Shown here: positions 7,934 through 14,449 of the stretch, piece by piece
Position numbering within the stretch: position 1 is the first letter of the stretch
Layout: the number at the start of each line of letters is the position of its first letter
Source: an uncultured Sutterella sp.
GTDB lineage: Bacteria; Pseudomonadota; Gammaproteobacteria; Burkholderiales; Burkholderiaceae_F
Direction of reading: 5' to 3'
Assembly: GCA_900546995.1 (NCBI GenBank)
Contig: URFF01000009.1
Span: 1 to 36,811, forward strand
DNA: 36,811 nt
Translations under genes and position numbers: made by a program
The notes under the pieces: model-generated
Database searches by the model: none
What the model saw: only the letters and a program-made list of their open reading frames with translations
Told to the model about the DNA's origin: nothing

Positions 7934-8911
7934 TTAATTGAGTTTGTTTGCCTCAGAAGGAAGCGCTTTCGCATTTTGCTTGGCTTCGCTTCTTTCAATG
8001 AGATCGTGCGCGAGTGCCATCAGTTCCTCGCGGGTTTTCGGTTCAAACGTCACAATCGGTTCGCCGTTGGGGACGGGGTATTGTGTTTCAAGCCAAAAGC
8101 CACTTCCGTCCGTGAAAACCGTCATGTGTTCGGCCGCCTCTTCGCCTTGCATGGCACGAAACCCGAATAAAACCGCAAGACGCATCGTGATGGGTTCCAT
8201 ACCTGTTGGGGTAATGGTTCGTTCCGAAAGTGGAACCTCTTTCGGTTCAACTCCACGAATCATCTCGACAAGTTCCCGGTAAAGATCGTCGGGATTCTCA
8301 CTTTTTGCCATCGGGTCGATTTTTAAAATTGGGTATTTTTCAGCTAACGCGGGGATCACTTCAGTCAATAATTTATTGGCAATCGGTTCCTGAGCGGCTC
8401 GGTCAATGACAGCGGGCTCAGCCATAAAGACGCGAAGATTGACGGTATGCTGTTTGGCATCAACGATCGCGCAAGCGAAAAAATGATGAATCGGTTCAAA
8501 TGCCCAGAGACGATTTTCATCCAATTTGACTAAAAAGCCTTGGCACATCTCGCCGCCCAAAACTTGTTCAGGTGCGATTTGGTCCAAGACCGCCTCAATA
8601 GCCTGTTTATCCCGATGACACTCACCTTCTTGATCAAAAAGGAAGGAGTAGACAAAACATTGGCCGTTGGCTTCCAGCCGTTTCGCAATGACATTGAAGG
8701 TTTTGCCTTGAAATCCGGTGAAAGCCAAAAAATCCTCTTTAATGATGTGGGCATAGCTTTCAAGCGACTCTTCGCTCACACCTTCAAGGGGATAAGGGCC
8801 ATTGATACTGATCAAAATCGGATCGGTATGAATATAGATTCCGCCTTTGATGTCGCCGCATGTAAAGTGGACCAGATCATTTTTTTCAGAAAAATCAAAC
8901 GCAGTTTGCAT
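7934..8911 (-). CDS. Conserved-looking hypothetical protein in the hslO operon
   Basis: 325 aa. I do not recognise the family. There is no signal peptide and no transmembrane segment, so it is probably cytoplasmic. The sequence is acidic, of mixed alpha/beta character, with single Cys residues scattered (for example HFTCGD, GECHRDK, GEMCQGF) and a near-C-terminal stretch HMTVFTDGSGFWLETQYP. It begins 6 bp after the stop of the Hsp33 C-terminal fragment and lacks a convincing Shine-Dalgarno, so translation is probably coupled to that gene. Co-transcription with a redox-switched chaperone suggests a stress or redox link, but that is context only. Confidence 0.75.
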   Translation of the reverse strand: MQTAFDFSEKNDLVHFTCGDIKGGIYIHTDPILISINGPYPLEGVSEESLESYAHIIKEDFLAFTGFQGKTFNVIAKRLEANGQCFVYSFLFDQEGECHRDKQAIEAVLDQIAPEQVLGGEMCQGFLVKLDENRLWAFEPIHHFFACAIVDAKQHTVNLRVFMAEPAVIDRAAQEPIANKLLTEVIPALAEKYPILKIDPMAKSENPDDLYRELVEMIRGVEPKEVPLSERTITPTGMEPITMRLAVLFGFRAMQGEEAAEHMTVFTDGSGFWLETQYPVPNGEPIVTFEPKTREELMALAHDLIERSEAKQNAKALPSEANKLN

Positions 8912-8917
8912 AGTGTT

Positions 8918-9130
8918 TTAGTGTTGAGTCGTTTCACCCGAATCGAAGATCGCCATCACGTCGTTGAGATCAAAGCGTTCGGTGCGACCGCAAAAATCAC
9001 AGCGCACTTCGATGTGACCCATTTCGGCGATGATACCAAGCGCTTCTTCTTTGCCCAATTGGGAAATCATGGCGCTCACGCGTTCCCGAGAACAGGTGCA
9101 GGCAAATTTTGGCATGGCCTCACTTAACAC
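8918..9130 (-). CDS. hslO: Hsp33 C-terminal redox-switch zinc domain, separated from the core by an in-frame stop
   Basis: 70 aa from a GTG that directly follows the TAA of the upstream piece in the same frame. It holds the complete zinc redox switch of Hsp33: CTC (residues 11 and 13) and CDFC (44 and 47); the spacing of 31 residues between the pairs equals that in E. coli Hsp33. The join reads ...LFWEEEP-stop-VLSEAMPKFACTC...; counting the stop as one residue, the linker has the same length as in E. coli, so the stop replaces a sense codon rather than marking a fusion of two genes. Translation could occur by reinitiation at the GTG or by readthrough. Otherwise this is the dead end of a broken gene. 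Confidence 0.85.
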   Translation of the reverse strand: MLSEAMPKFACTCSRERVSAMISQLGKEEALGIIAEMGHIEVRCDFCGRTERFDLNDVMAIFDSGETTQH

Positions 9131-9820
9131 TTAAGGTTCTTCTTCCCAGAAAAGACGGTGAACCACTTCTTGAGTCGGAAGCGTCAACAACTCCTCATCG
9201 GTAATGGTGCCTGCCAGGGTTTCAATGCGATTGAGCATTTCGGGATCATCAATGAGATGTTTATCATCGCCGCCAAAGCCCGGCATCTTTTGAATCATGA
9301 GTCCGGCGGCATTTTTCTCATCGGCCGTCAACCAAAGTCGGGTGTGGATTTGCTCGGATTGCTGCATGTAGTTCATGATGCCTTCAGCAAGACTTGCACC
9401 GGCTAACGACACCACGCCTTGATAAAGAGGATCGCCTTCGCGGCGGTCTTTCGGATCAAGCATCACGGCGCATTGACCTCGACCGTTTGCATTGACTAAG
9501 TCCTTCGTGGTCATGGTATCGGTCACCGCCATGGTTTCATTGAGTTTGGCGGTGGCTCGCACGAGCAAACCGTTTCTGACTTCTGCAATCGCTAAGCGCA
9601 CAGGGCCATCTCCTTGGATTTGCAAAATGAGCGCGCCTTCGAATTTGATGGAACTTGCCAAAAGCATGGCACCGGCGGTCATTTCGCCCATCAGTCGGGC
9701 AACGGGTGTCGGCCACTGTTGAAATTGTTTAATGGCGCTCCAAGCCGTCTCCAAATGTACGGCGGCACCGCGAATGGGGGTGTTTTTAAAAATAAAACGC
9801 AAAATGCTGTCGTTAACCAT
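9131..9820 (-). CDS. hslO: Hsp33 redox chaperone, N-terminal core and linker
   Basis: 229 aa. Hsp33 is a cytoplasmic holdase that is switched on when oxidation releases zinc from its C-terminal Cys cluster. This part contains the substrate-binding core: RLMGEMTAGAMLLASSIKFEGALILQIQ, GDGPVRLAIAEV, YQGVVSL, EGIMNYMQQSEQI and the HRLFWEEE that normally leads into the zinc domain. It lacks all four switch cysteines because of a TAA at 9131-9133. The core plus the downstream 70 aa gives 300 codons, close to the usual 290-300. The start has AAAGGA upstream. It follows the carbonic anhydrase gene by 12 bp, and that neighbour pair is common in Burkholderiales. If only this part is made, it would be a constitutively unlocked core or non-functional. 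Confidence 0.9.
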   Translation of the reverse strand: MVNDSILRFIFKNTPIRGAAVHLETAWSAIKQFQQWPTPVARLMGEMTAGAMLLASSIKFEGALILQIQGDGPVRLAIAEVRNGLLVRATAKLNETMAVTDTMTTKDLVNANGRGQCAVMLDPKDRREGDPLYQGVVSLAGASLAEGIMNYMQQSEQIHTRLWLTADEKNAAGLMIQKMPGFGGDDKHLIDDPEMLNRIETLAGTITDEELLTLPTQEVVHRLFWEEEP

Positions 9821-9832
9821 CGTTAATTCCTT

Positions 9833-10357
9833 TCATCGTAGCCGTTTTAATTCACTGGCCATGAGCGATTTTTGCTCAACGTAATGAGCGATATTGTCGG
9901 ATAATCGGACCTTTTCCTCTTCGGTGAGTTCTCGAACAACACGCCCGGGGCGCCCCATGATTAATACACCGTCTGGAAAGCTTTTATTTTCCGTAATCAG
10001 CGTACCCGCACCGACCAGAGAATGTTTTCCGATTTTGGCGTGATTCAAAATCGTTGCGCCCATGCCGATTAATGTATCGTCTCCGATGTGGCAACCGTGC
10101 AAAATAGCACCGTGACCGACGGTGACACGCCCACCGATTACCAACGGAGCACCGGGATCGGTATGTAAGACCGCGTTATCTTGAATGTTGGTTTGAGCCT
10201 TAACGGTAATCTTTTCAATGTCGCCTCGAAGACTGGCGCCCGGCCAAACGCTGACATCGTCATCAAGTTCGACGTCACCGGCGACAAACGCGGATTCGGC
10301 CACCCAGGCAGACTCGGCAATTTGTGGTAACTTGTCACGAATTGAAAAAATTGCCAT
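9833..10357 (-). CDS. Gamma carbonic anhydrase family protein (YrdA/PaaY-like)
   Basis: 174 aa. A left-handed beta-helix protein: repeated hexapeptide-like units run from ESAWVAESAFVAGDVELDDDVSVWPGASLRGD to about residue 140, followed by a C-terminal helix (EEEKVRLSDNIAHYVEQKSLMASEL). Three metal-binding His are in place: His65 (LHTDPG) and His82/His87 (VGHGAILHGC), matching the spacing of the gamma-class carbonic anhydrases. Members of this clade bind zinc or iron; some hydrate CO2, and PaaY hydrolyses CoA thioesters, so the reaction is uncertain. It is the first gene of a three- or four-cistron minus-strand operon with hslO and the 325-aa protein. Confidence 0.9.
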   Translation of the reverse strand: MAIFSIRDKLPQIAESAWVAESAFVAGDVELDDDVSVWPGASLRGDIEKITVKAQTNIQDNAVLHTDPGAPLVIGGRVTVGHGAILHGCHIGDDTLIGMGATILNHAKIGKHSLVGAGTLITENKSFPDGVLIMGRPGRVVRELTEEEKVRLSDNIAHYVEQKSLMASELKRLR

Positions 10358-10467
10358 ATCAATTCTCGTCTATCATTAGAGTGTTGTTTTGTTGTAATAA
10401 TTGCCCCGTGTCGGCAGTATCTTGCCTTAAAGCAGTGCGACATGGATTTTAGCGAATCGAAAATTAT

Positions 10468-11298
10468 ATGAGAATGGATTTACACATGCATTCAAACGCG
10501 AGCGACGGCGTGTATTCGCCCTCGCAAGTTGTTGAAATGGCATTCAAGAATGGTGCTCAGGTTGTTGCGTTAACGGACCACGATACCGTGGCGGGATTGA
10601 CAGAGGCTCGGAAAAAAGCTCAGGATTTGGGGATTCGGTTTATTGATGGTGTTGAAATGTCGGTGACTTGGGGCGACAAGACCATTCATGTGGTGTGTCT
10701 CGGCTTTAAAGATCCGGCTCCTTATGTGCAACTGACAAAAACAATTAGCCAAACGCGTGAGCGTCGGGCAAGAGCCATGGCGGCAAAGTTTGATGCCATG
10801 GGCATTTATAACACCTATGAGCAGGCTTTGGAGATTGCCGGCAATAAACAAAATCTTTCTCGACGCCACTTCGCGATGGCGCTCGTGGCTCGCGGCAGCG
10901 TCGCCTCGGAAGAAGACGCATTTGATCGTTATCTCAAAGATAATGGGCCCGCTTTTGTGAAAACTCCATGGCAAACCTTGCCAGAGGCGATGCGCTTAGT
11001 CCGTGAAACGGGAGGTGTTGCCGTCATGGCGCACCCCGGTCGCTATACGTTTAATCCCCCCTTAAGTAACATTGACTTACTTGAAGAATTCAAGGCACTG
11101 GGCGGCAACGCCATTGAAGTGACCACCGGTAGCCACAGCGAATCGGAAAATGCCCGCTACGCCAGGGTGGCTAAAAACATGGGGTTTCTCGCGAGTACCG
11201 GAAGCGATTTTCATGGATTAAAGCCTGGGCGCCCCGATCCTGGGATGCAAGAGCCCTTGCCCGAGGATTTGCCGACTGTTTTGGAACTCTTAGGTTAA
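10468..11298 (+). CDS. PHP-domain phosphoesterase (YciV/RNase AM-like nucleoside 3',5'-bisphosphate phosphatase)
   Basis: 276 aa. PHP domain motifs are clear: DLHMHSNASDG (metal-binding His6/His8), ALTDHDT (about 34-40), DGVEMS, MAHPGRY and STGSDFHG near the C-terminus. E. coli YciV and related proteins remove the 3' phosphate from 3',5'-bisphosphonucleosides and trim RNA 5' ends; the length and motif set fit that subfamily. A second ATG six bases downstream (MDLHMH) is an equally possible start; neither has a strong Shine-Dalgarno. It is followed after 4 bp by a site-2 protease gene, an order found in many Burkholderiales, which suggests one transcript. Confidence 0.88.
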   Translation: MRMDLHMHSNASDGVYSPSQVVEMAFKNGAQVVALTDHDTVAGLTEARKKAQDLGIRFIDGVEMSVTWGDKTIHVVCLGFKDPAPYVQLTKTISQTRERRARAMAAKFDAMGIYNTYEQALEIAGNKQNLSRRHFAMALVARGSVASEEDAFDRYLKDNGPAFVKTPWQTLPEAMRLVRETGGVAVMAHPGRYTFNPPLSNIDLLEEFKALGGNAIEVTTGSHSESENARYARVAKNMGFLASTGSDFHGLKPGRPDPGMQEPLPEDLPTVLELLG

Positions 11299-11302
11299 TG
11301 TC

Positions 11303-11953
11303 ATGCAGCAGACGCTTTACCAAATCATCATTTATGCCGTGCCGATGATTTTCGCGATCACCATGCACGAGGCCGCGCACGGTTGGATGGCTCGTCGTTA
11401 TGGCGATATGACGCCATCCATGATGGGACGCGTGACGCTAAATCCGATTCCACACGTGGATCTAGTCGGAACCATCGTCGTTCCGGTTCTTTTGCTGTTG
11501 GGATCGGCTGTGAGCGGCATGGGCGGCGTTTTATTGGGGTGGGCAAAACCCGTTCCCATCAATACCCGTAACTTGAGACCCTTTCGTCAAGGGATGTTAA
11601 TGGTAGCTTTGGCTGGTCCCTTAAGTAATCTTTTACAGGCGCTGGTGTGGTTGTTGTTATTGAAAGTCTTTATTCTCACGGGCTTTTTGACGCAATCGCT
11701 TTTAGATCTCACCATGGCGGGTGTCTTGGTGAATTTCTCTTTATTGGCTTTTAATCTGTTGCCGCTGCCGCCATTGGATGGCGGACGCATTGTGACGATG
11801 CTATTGCCTTATAACGCCGCGGTGCGTTTTGCTGAAATCGAGCGATACGGGATGATTGTGCTCGTGGTGCTTTTGCTTTCGGGCTTAATGACACTTTTTA
11901 TGAAGCCGTTTTTAAGCGCCGCTCGAGTTCTTTTATCATGGGCGCTTTTCTAG
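11303..11953 (+). CDS. Site-2 protease family protein (M50B membrane metalloprotease)
   Basis: 216 aa integral membrane protein. The zinc motif HEAAH is at residues 22-26 in the first helix, and the third ligand region NLLPLPPLDGGRI (Asp159) is in a later helix, the standard M50 arrangement. About five to six hydrophobic segments are visible (residues 5-25, 52-72, 97-120, 135-155, 180-205). This compact class without PDZ or CBS domains is widespread; substrates are mostly unknown, and some members cut anti-sigma factors or clear membrane peptides. Four bases separate it from the PHP gene, so translation is probably coupled. Confidence 0.9.
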   Translation: MQQTLYQIIIYAVPMIFAITMHEAAHGWMARRYGDMTPSMMGRVTLNPIPHVDLVGTIVVPVLLLLGSAVSGMGGVLLGWAKPVPINTRNLRPFRQGMLMVALAGPLSNLLQALVWLLLLKVFILTGFLTQSLLDLTMAGVLVNFSLLAFNLLPLPPLDGGRIVTMLLPYNAAVRFAEIERYGMIVLVVLLLSGLMTLFMKPFLSAARVLLSWALF

Positions 11954-12070
11954 GATTGACGAAAAATCTTAGGCTTGGCGCTGATATTTTGGCAACGTCA
12001 CTGTAAAATAAACAAGTTATTTTTGTGTCAAGGGCCGGCTGGGATGATTGGCCCGCTAAAAGGAAGTTTT

Positions 12071-13246
12071 ATGAAGACATTCGTGCGTACTGGATTGATT
12101 CTGTCATTGCCGATCGCGCTTTCCGCTTGCTCGTCTTTGTCGGATACTTTTTCACAGGAAACCATTCAATACGAGACCAGCGATTCGCGTGCGCCGTTGG
12201 AAATCCCGCCGGACATGAATTCTGTGCCGATGTCGGACCGTTATTCCGTGCCGACGCGTCCGCAAACGGTTTGGGCAAGCCAACAGCAGGCCGAGCAAAA
12301 CGCTGAACAAGGTAGCAGCGCGCCGGTCTCTCAAGTGTTGCCCGTCGGAGAAGTCGCTCAGATCATGCGTGAAGGCAACAATCGTTGGATTCACGTGAAT
12401 TTGCCGCCCGAACAGGTTTGGCCGATTGTGCAGGATTTCTGGAACACGGTGGGTTTGACGCTTGCCCGTCAAGACGCGAGCGTTGGCGTGATGGAAACCA
12501 ATTGGGCGGAAAATCGCGCCAAATTGCCTCAGGATATTATCCGTGCCACGTTGGGTAAAGTGATTGACATGGTTTACTCAACCGGTGAACGCGATCAATA
12601 TCGCGCCCGGTTGGAGCGCTCGGAAACCGGAGGCACGGACATCTACATCACGCACCGCTCCATGGTTGAAGTGGTTAAGAACATTTCCGGCGATAACGAT
12701 ACCACGGTTTGGCAGCCCGGTCCGACCGATCCCGAAATGGAAGCCGAAATGATCACGCGCTTGTCGCAGCGCATCAACGCCGAATTCAATCCTCGTGCCG
12801 TTGCCGCTTCTAAGCAAGAGCATCAAAAGCAAGTTGAAGAGTTAGCGGCCTATCAACCGACCGAAAGCATCTCGCAATTGGAACAAGGCGCCGATGGGGT
12901 TGCGACGAGCATCTTCATTAAGGAAGGGTTCGAACGCGCTTGGCGTCGTGTGGCATTGGCCGTCGACCGCATGGGCTTCACGGTGGAAGACCGAGATCGT
13001 TCTCGCGGCTTCTTCCTGGTTCGATACCTTGATGAACAATATGAAGAGGATCAACGTTCTCAACAAGGTTTCTGGAAGAATGTGTTCAGTCGTGACACGC
13101 CGGTTGAAGCGCCACAATATGTGATCTATCTGCAACCGATTTCTGAAACGGAAACACGCGTGCATGTGTTGGGACCGGACGGCAAGGCCGATACGACTGG
13201 CGTCGCTCCGAAGATCCTGACATTGTTAAGCGAACAAACGCGTTAA
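12071..13246 (+). CDS. bamC: BamC-like outer-membrane assembly lipoprotein
   Basis: 391 aa from the ATG at 12071. The N-terminus MKTFVRTGLILSLPIALSAC is a lipoprotein signal with lipobox LSAC (Cys20). BamC is an accessory lipoprotein of the BAM complex that inserts beta-barrel proteins in the outer membrane. After an unstructured, Pro/Ser/Gln-rich stretch (about 20-100, which in E. coli wraps BamD), two helix-grip-like domains follow: one with VNLPPEQVWPIVQDFWNTVGL...VGVMETNWAE and a second with IFIKEGFERAWRRVALAVDRMGFTVEDRDRSRGFFLVRY. The frame is open upstream to 11975, but AGGAAG and the lipoprotein signal fix the start at 12071. dapA, its frequent partner, is not adjacent here. A strong terminator follows. 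Confidence 0.88.
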   Translation: MKTFVRTGLILSLPIALSACSSLSDTFSQETIQYETSDSRAPLEIPPDMNSVPMSDRYSVPTRPQTVWASQQQAEQNAEQGSSAPVSQVLPVGEVAQIMREGNNRWIHVNLPPEQVWPIVQDFWNTVGLTLARQDASVGVMETNWAENRAKLPQDIIRATLGKVIDMVYSTGERDQYRARLERSETGGTDIYITHRSMVEVVKNISGDNDTTVWQPGPTDPEMEAEMITRLSQRINAEFNPRAVAASKQEHQKQVEELAAYQPTESISQLEQGADGVATSIFIKEGFERAWRRVALAVDRMGFTVEDRDRSRGFFLVRYLDEQYEEDQRSQQGFWKNVFSRDTPVEAPQYVIYLQPISETETRVHVLGPDGKADTTGVAPKILTLLSEQTR

Positions 13247-13276
13247 GCTTAACGGACCTTTTGCTTGGGTCAGGAT

Positions 13277-13302
13277 GGGGGTCGGCTTTTCGGCCCCCTT
13301 TT
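13277..13302 (+). terminator. Rho-independent terminator of bamC
   Basis: GGGGGTCG (13277-13284) pairs with CGGCCCCC (13291-13298), with a GCTTTT loop and a TTTTCTTT tail. Confidence 0.85.
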
Positions 13303-13325
13303 CTTTCCAAGACGGAGAGTGTTTT

Positions 13326-13847
13326 ATGCTAAAGCTCTTTTTCTCCTGGACCGGTCGTTTAAATCGTGCTCGGTTTTGGTTAGTGATCCTGGTTTGGTGG
13401 TTGATCCGAATCGGCGTTCCGTATTGTTTTTATCTTTACTATTCCTATCCGGCCGAAAGTTTGGATATCAACGATGTGACGGTGTCACCGGCGGTGTATG
13501 AAAGCGGAATGATTTTCTCGGCGCTAACCTTGGTGTCGCTAGTGAGCACCGTGAGTGCCAGCGTGCGCCGTTTGCACGACTTCGGCGCGAGCGGCTGGTG
13601 GGTGTTGCTCCTTTTGGTGCCCGGCGTGGAATTGATTTTCACGCTTATTATCGGACTCATCGGGTCGGATCGGGGAACCAATCGTTTTGGAATCAACCCG
13701 CTCGGTGAGAATAATTACTACATTCCCGGTGCCAATGAAGAGATGAGGGTTCGGGAATTAAAGGATCTCGCCTCTCTTTATGAGAAGGGACTATTGACCC
13801 GGGAAGAGTATGACAATACCAAGGCGAGTATTTTGAAAGGACAATAA
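13326..13847 (+). CDS. DUF805 membrane protein with C-terminal SHOCT-like motif
   Basis: 173 aa from the ATG at 13326 (GACGGAG upstream). The frame is open to 13275, but that part lies inside the bamC terminator and is not protein-like. DUF805 proteins are small inner-membrane proteins; the family signatures are WTGRLNRARFW at the start, a region of hydrophobic helices, VRRLHDFGASGWW in the middle and GSDRGTNRFGINPLG after the last helix. The last about 35 residues (RELKDLASLYEKGLLTREEYDNTKASIL) match the SHOCT type of short C-terminal domain. No precise function is known. It ends 2 bp before the SlyD-like gene, so the two are co-transcribed. Confidence 0.88.
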   Translation: MLKLFFSWTGRLNRARFWLVILVWWLIRIGVPYCFYLYYSYPAESLDINDVTVSPAVYESGMIFSALTLVSLVSTVSASVRRLHDFGASGWWVLLLLVPGVELIFTLIIGLIGSDRGTNRFGINPLGENNYYIPGANEEMRVRELKDLASLYEKGLLTREEYDNTKASILKGQ

Positions 13848-13849
13848 CC

Positions 13850-14359
13850 ATGCAAGTAGCGACCGATACGTTGGTGACGATTGCCGTCAAAATGTACGAT
13901 TTACAGAAAAATTTGATTGAACAAGCCAATGATTTGGTTTATTTACACGGTCACGGCGATATTTTCCCGGTGATTGAAAAAGCGCTTGAAGGAAAAAAGC
14001 CGGGCGATACGGTCTCGGTTCAACTCGAACCCGAAGAAGCGTTTGGGGATTATGACGAAAGCGCCATCATCATTCGTCCGGAAAGCGACTTTGAGGGTGG
14101 TGTTGAAGTGGGACTTCAATACACGGAAATTCGCGGTGAAACATTGGATCGCCCCTATCGTGTGACAGACATTGCCGATGGGGTTGTGGTGCTTGACGGG
14201 AACCATCCGTTGGCCGGTATTGGGTTGCGGTTTGACATTAAAGTGGTCGCTGTCGAACCGGCCGGAGACGCATCAACCGCGATCGGCAACGATGAGGTGG
14301 TGGTGCCGAGTTTTCTTCAAGTCACCGACAATCCGGTGGATCGTTTCGACACGGATTAG
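13850..14359 (+). CDS. FKBP-type peptidyl-prolyl isomerase, SlyD-like
   Basis: 169 aa. It resembles SlyD-type FKBPs: VYLHGHGDIFPVIEKALEGKKPGDTVSVQLEPEEAFGDYDESAII is the split FKBP domain leading into the IF (insert-in-flap) chaperone domain (about 72-125), and GNHPLAGIGLRFDIKVVAVEPA closes the FKBP fold. It should speed prolyl isomerisation and assist folding in the cytoplasm. Unlike E. coli SlyD it lacks the His/Cys-rich metal-binding tail; the C-terminus is acidic (DNPVDRFDTD). Located directly behind the DUF805 gene and followed by two consecutive terminator hairpins. Confidence 0.88.
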   Translation: MQVATDTLVTIAVKMYDLQKNLIEQANDLVYLHGHGDIFPVIEKALEGKKPGDTVSVQLEPEEAFGDYDESAIIIRPESDFEGGVEVGLQYTEIRGETLDRPYRVTDIADGVVVLDGNHPLAGIGLRFDIKVVAVEPAGDASTAIGNDEVVVPSFLQVTDNPVDRFDTD

Positions 14360-14365
14360 AAAAAG

Positions 14366-14403
14366 AAACACCGAAATGGCGTCAATAGCCTTTTCGGTGT
14401 TTT
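14366..14403. terminator. Terminator between the SlyD-like gene and mutS
   Basis: AAACACCGAAA (14366-14376) pairs with TTTCGGTGTTT (14392-14402), with T-rich tails on both strands. It can serve both convergent genes. Confidence 0.85.
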
Positions 14404-14413
14404 GAGTTAACCC

Positions 14414-14449
14414 AAGGCGTTTGCCTCATCATGAGGCAAGCGCCTTTTT
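14414..14449 (+). terminator. Second hairpin, overlapping the end of mutS
   Basis: AAGGCG-T-TTGCCTCAT pairs with ATGAGGCAA-G-CGCCTT (14414-14446, one mismatch, one-base centre), followed on the plus strand by TTTTTC. The right arm encodes the last codons and stop of mutS on the minus strand. It gives a back-up plus-strand terminator. Confidence 0.65.

Noticed and set aside
8540..9127. 195-aa plus-strand frame across the 325-aa protein and the Hsp33 zinc domain
   Set aside because: Antisense to the zinc-domain coding sequence, whose family is clear; no ribosome site.
9121..9135. Programmed frameshift at the hslO junction
   Set aside because: Both halves are already in the same frame, and a +1 shift meets another stop at once; only readthrough or reinitiation fits.
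11975..12070. Upstream extension of the BamC-like frame
   Set aside because: It would bury the lipoprotein signal peptide, which must be N-terminal.
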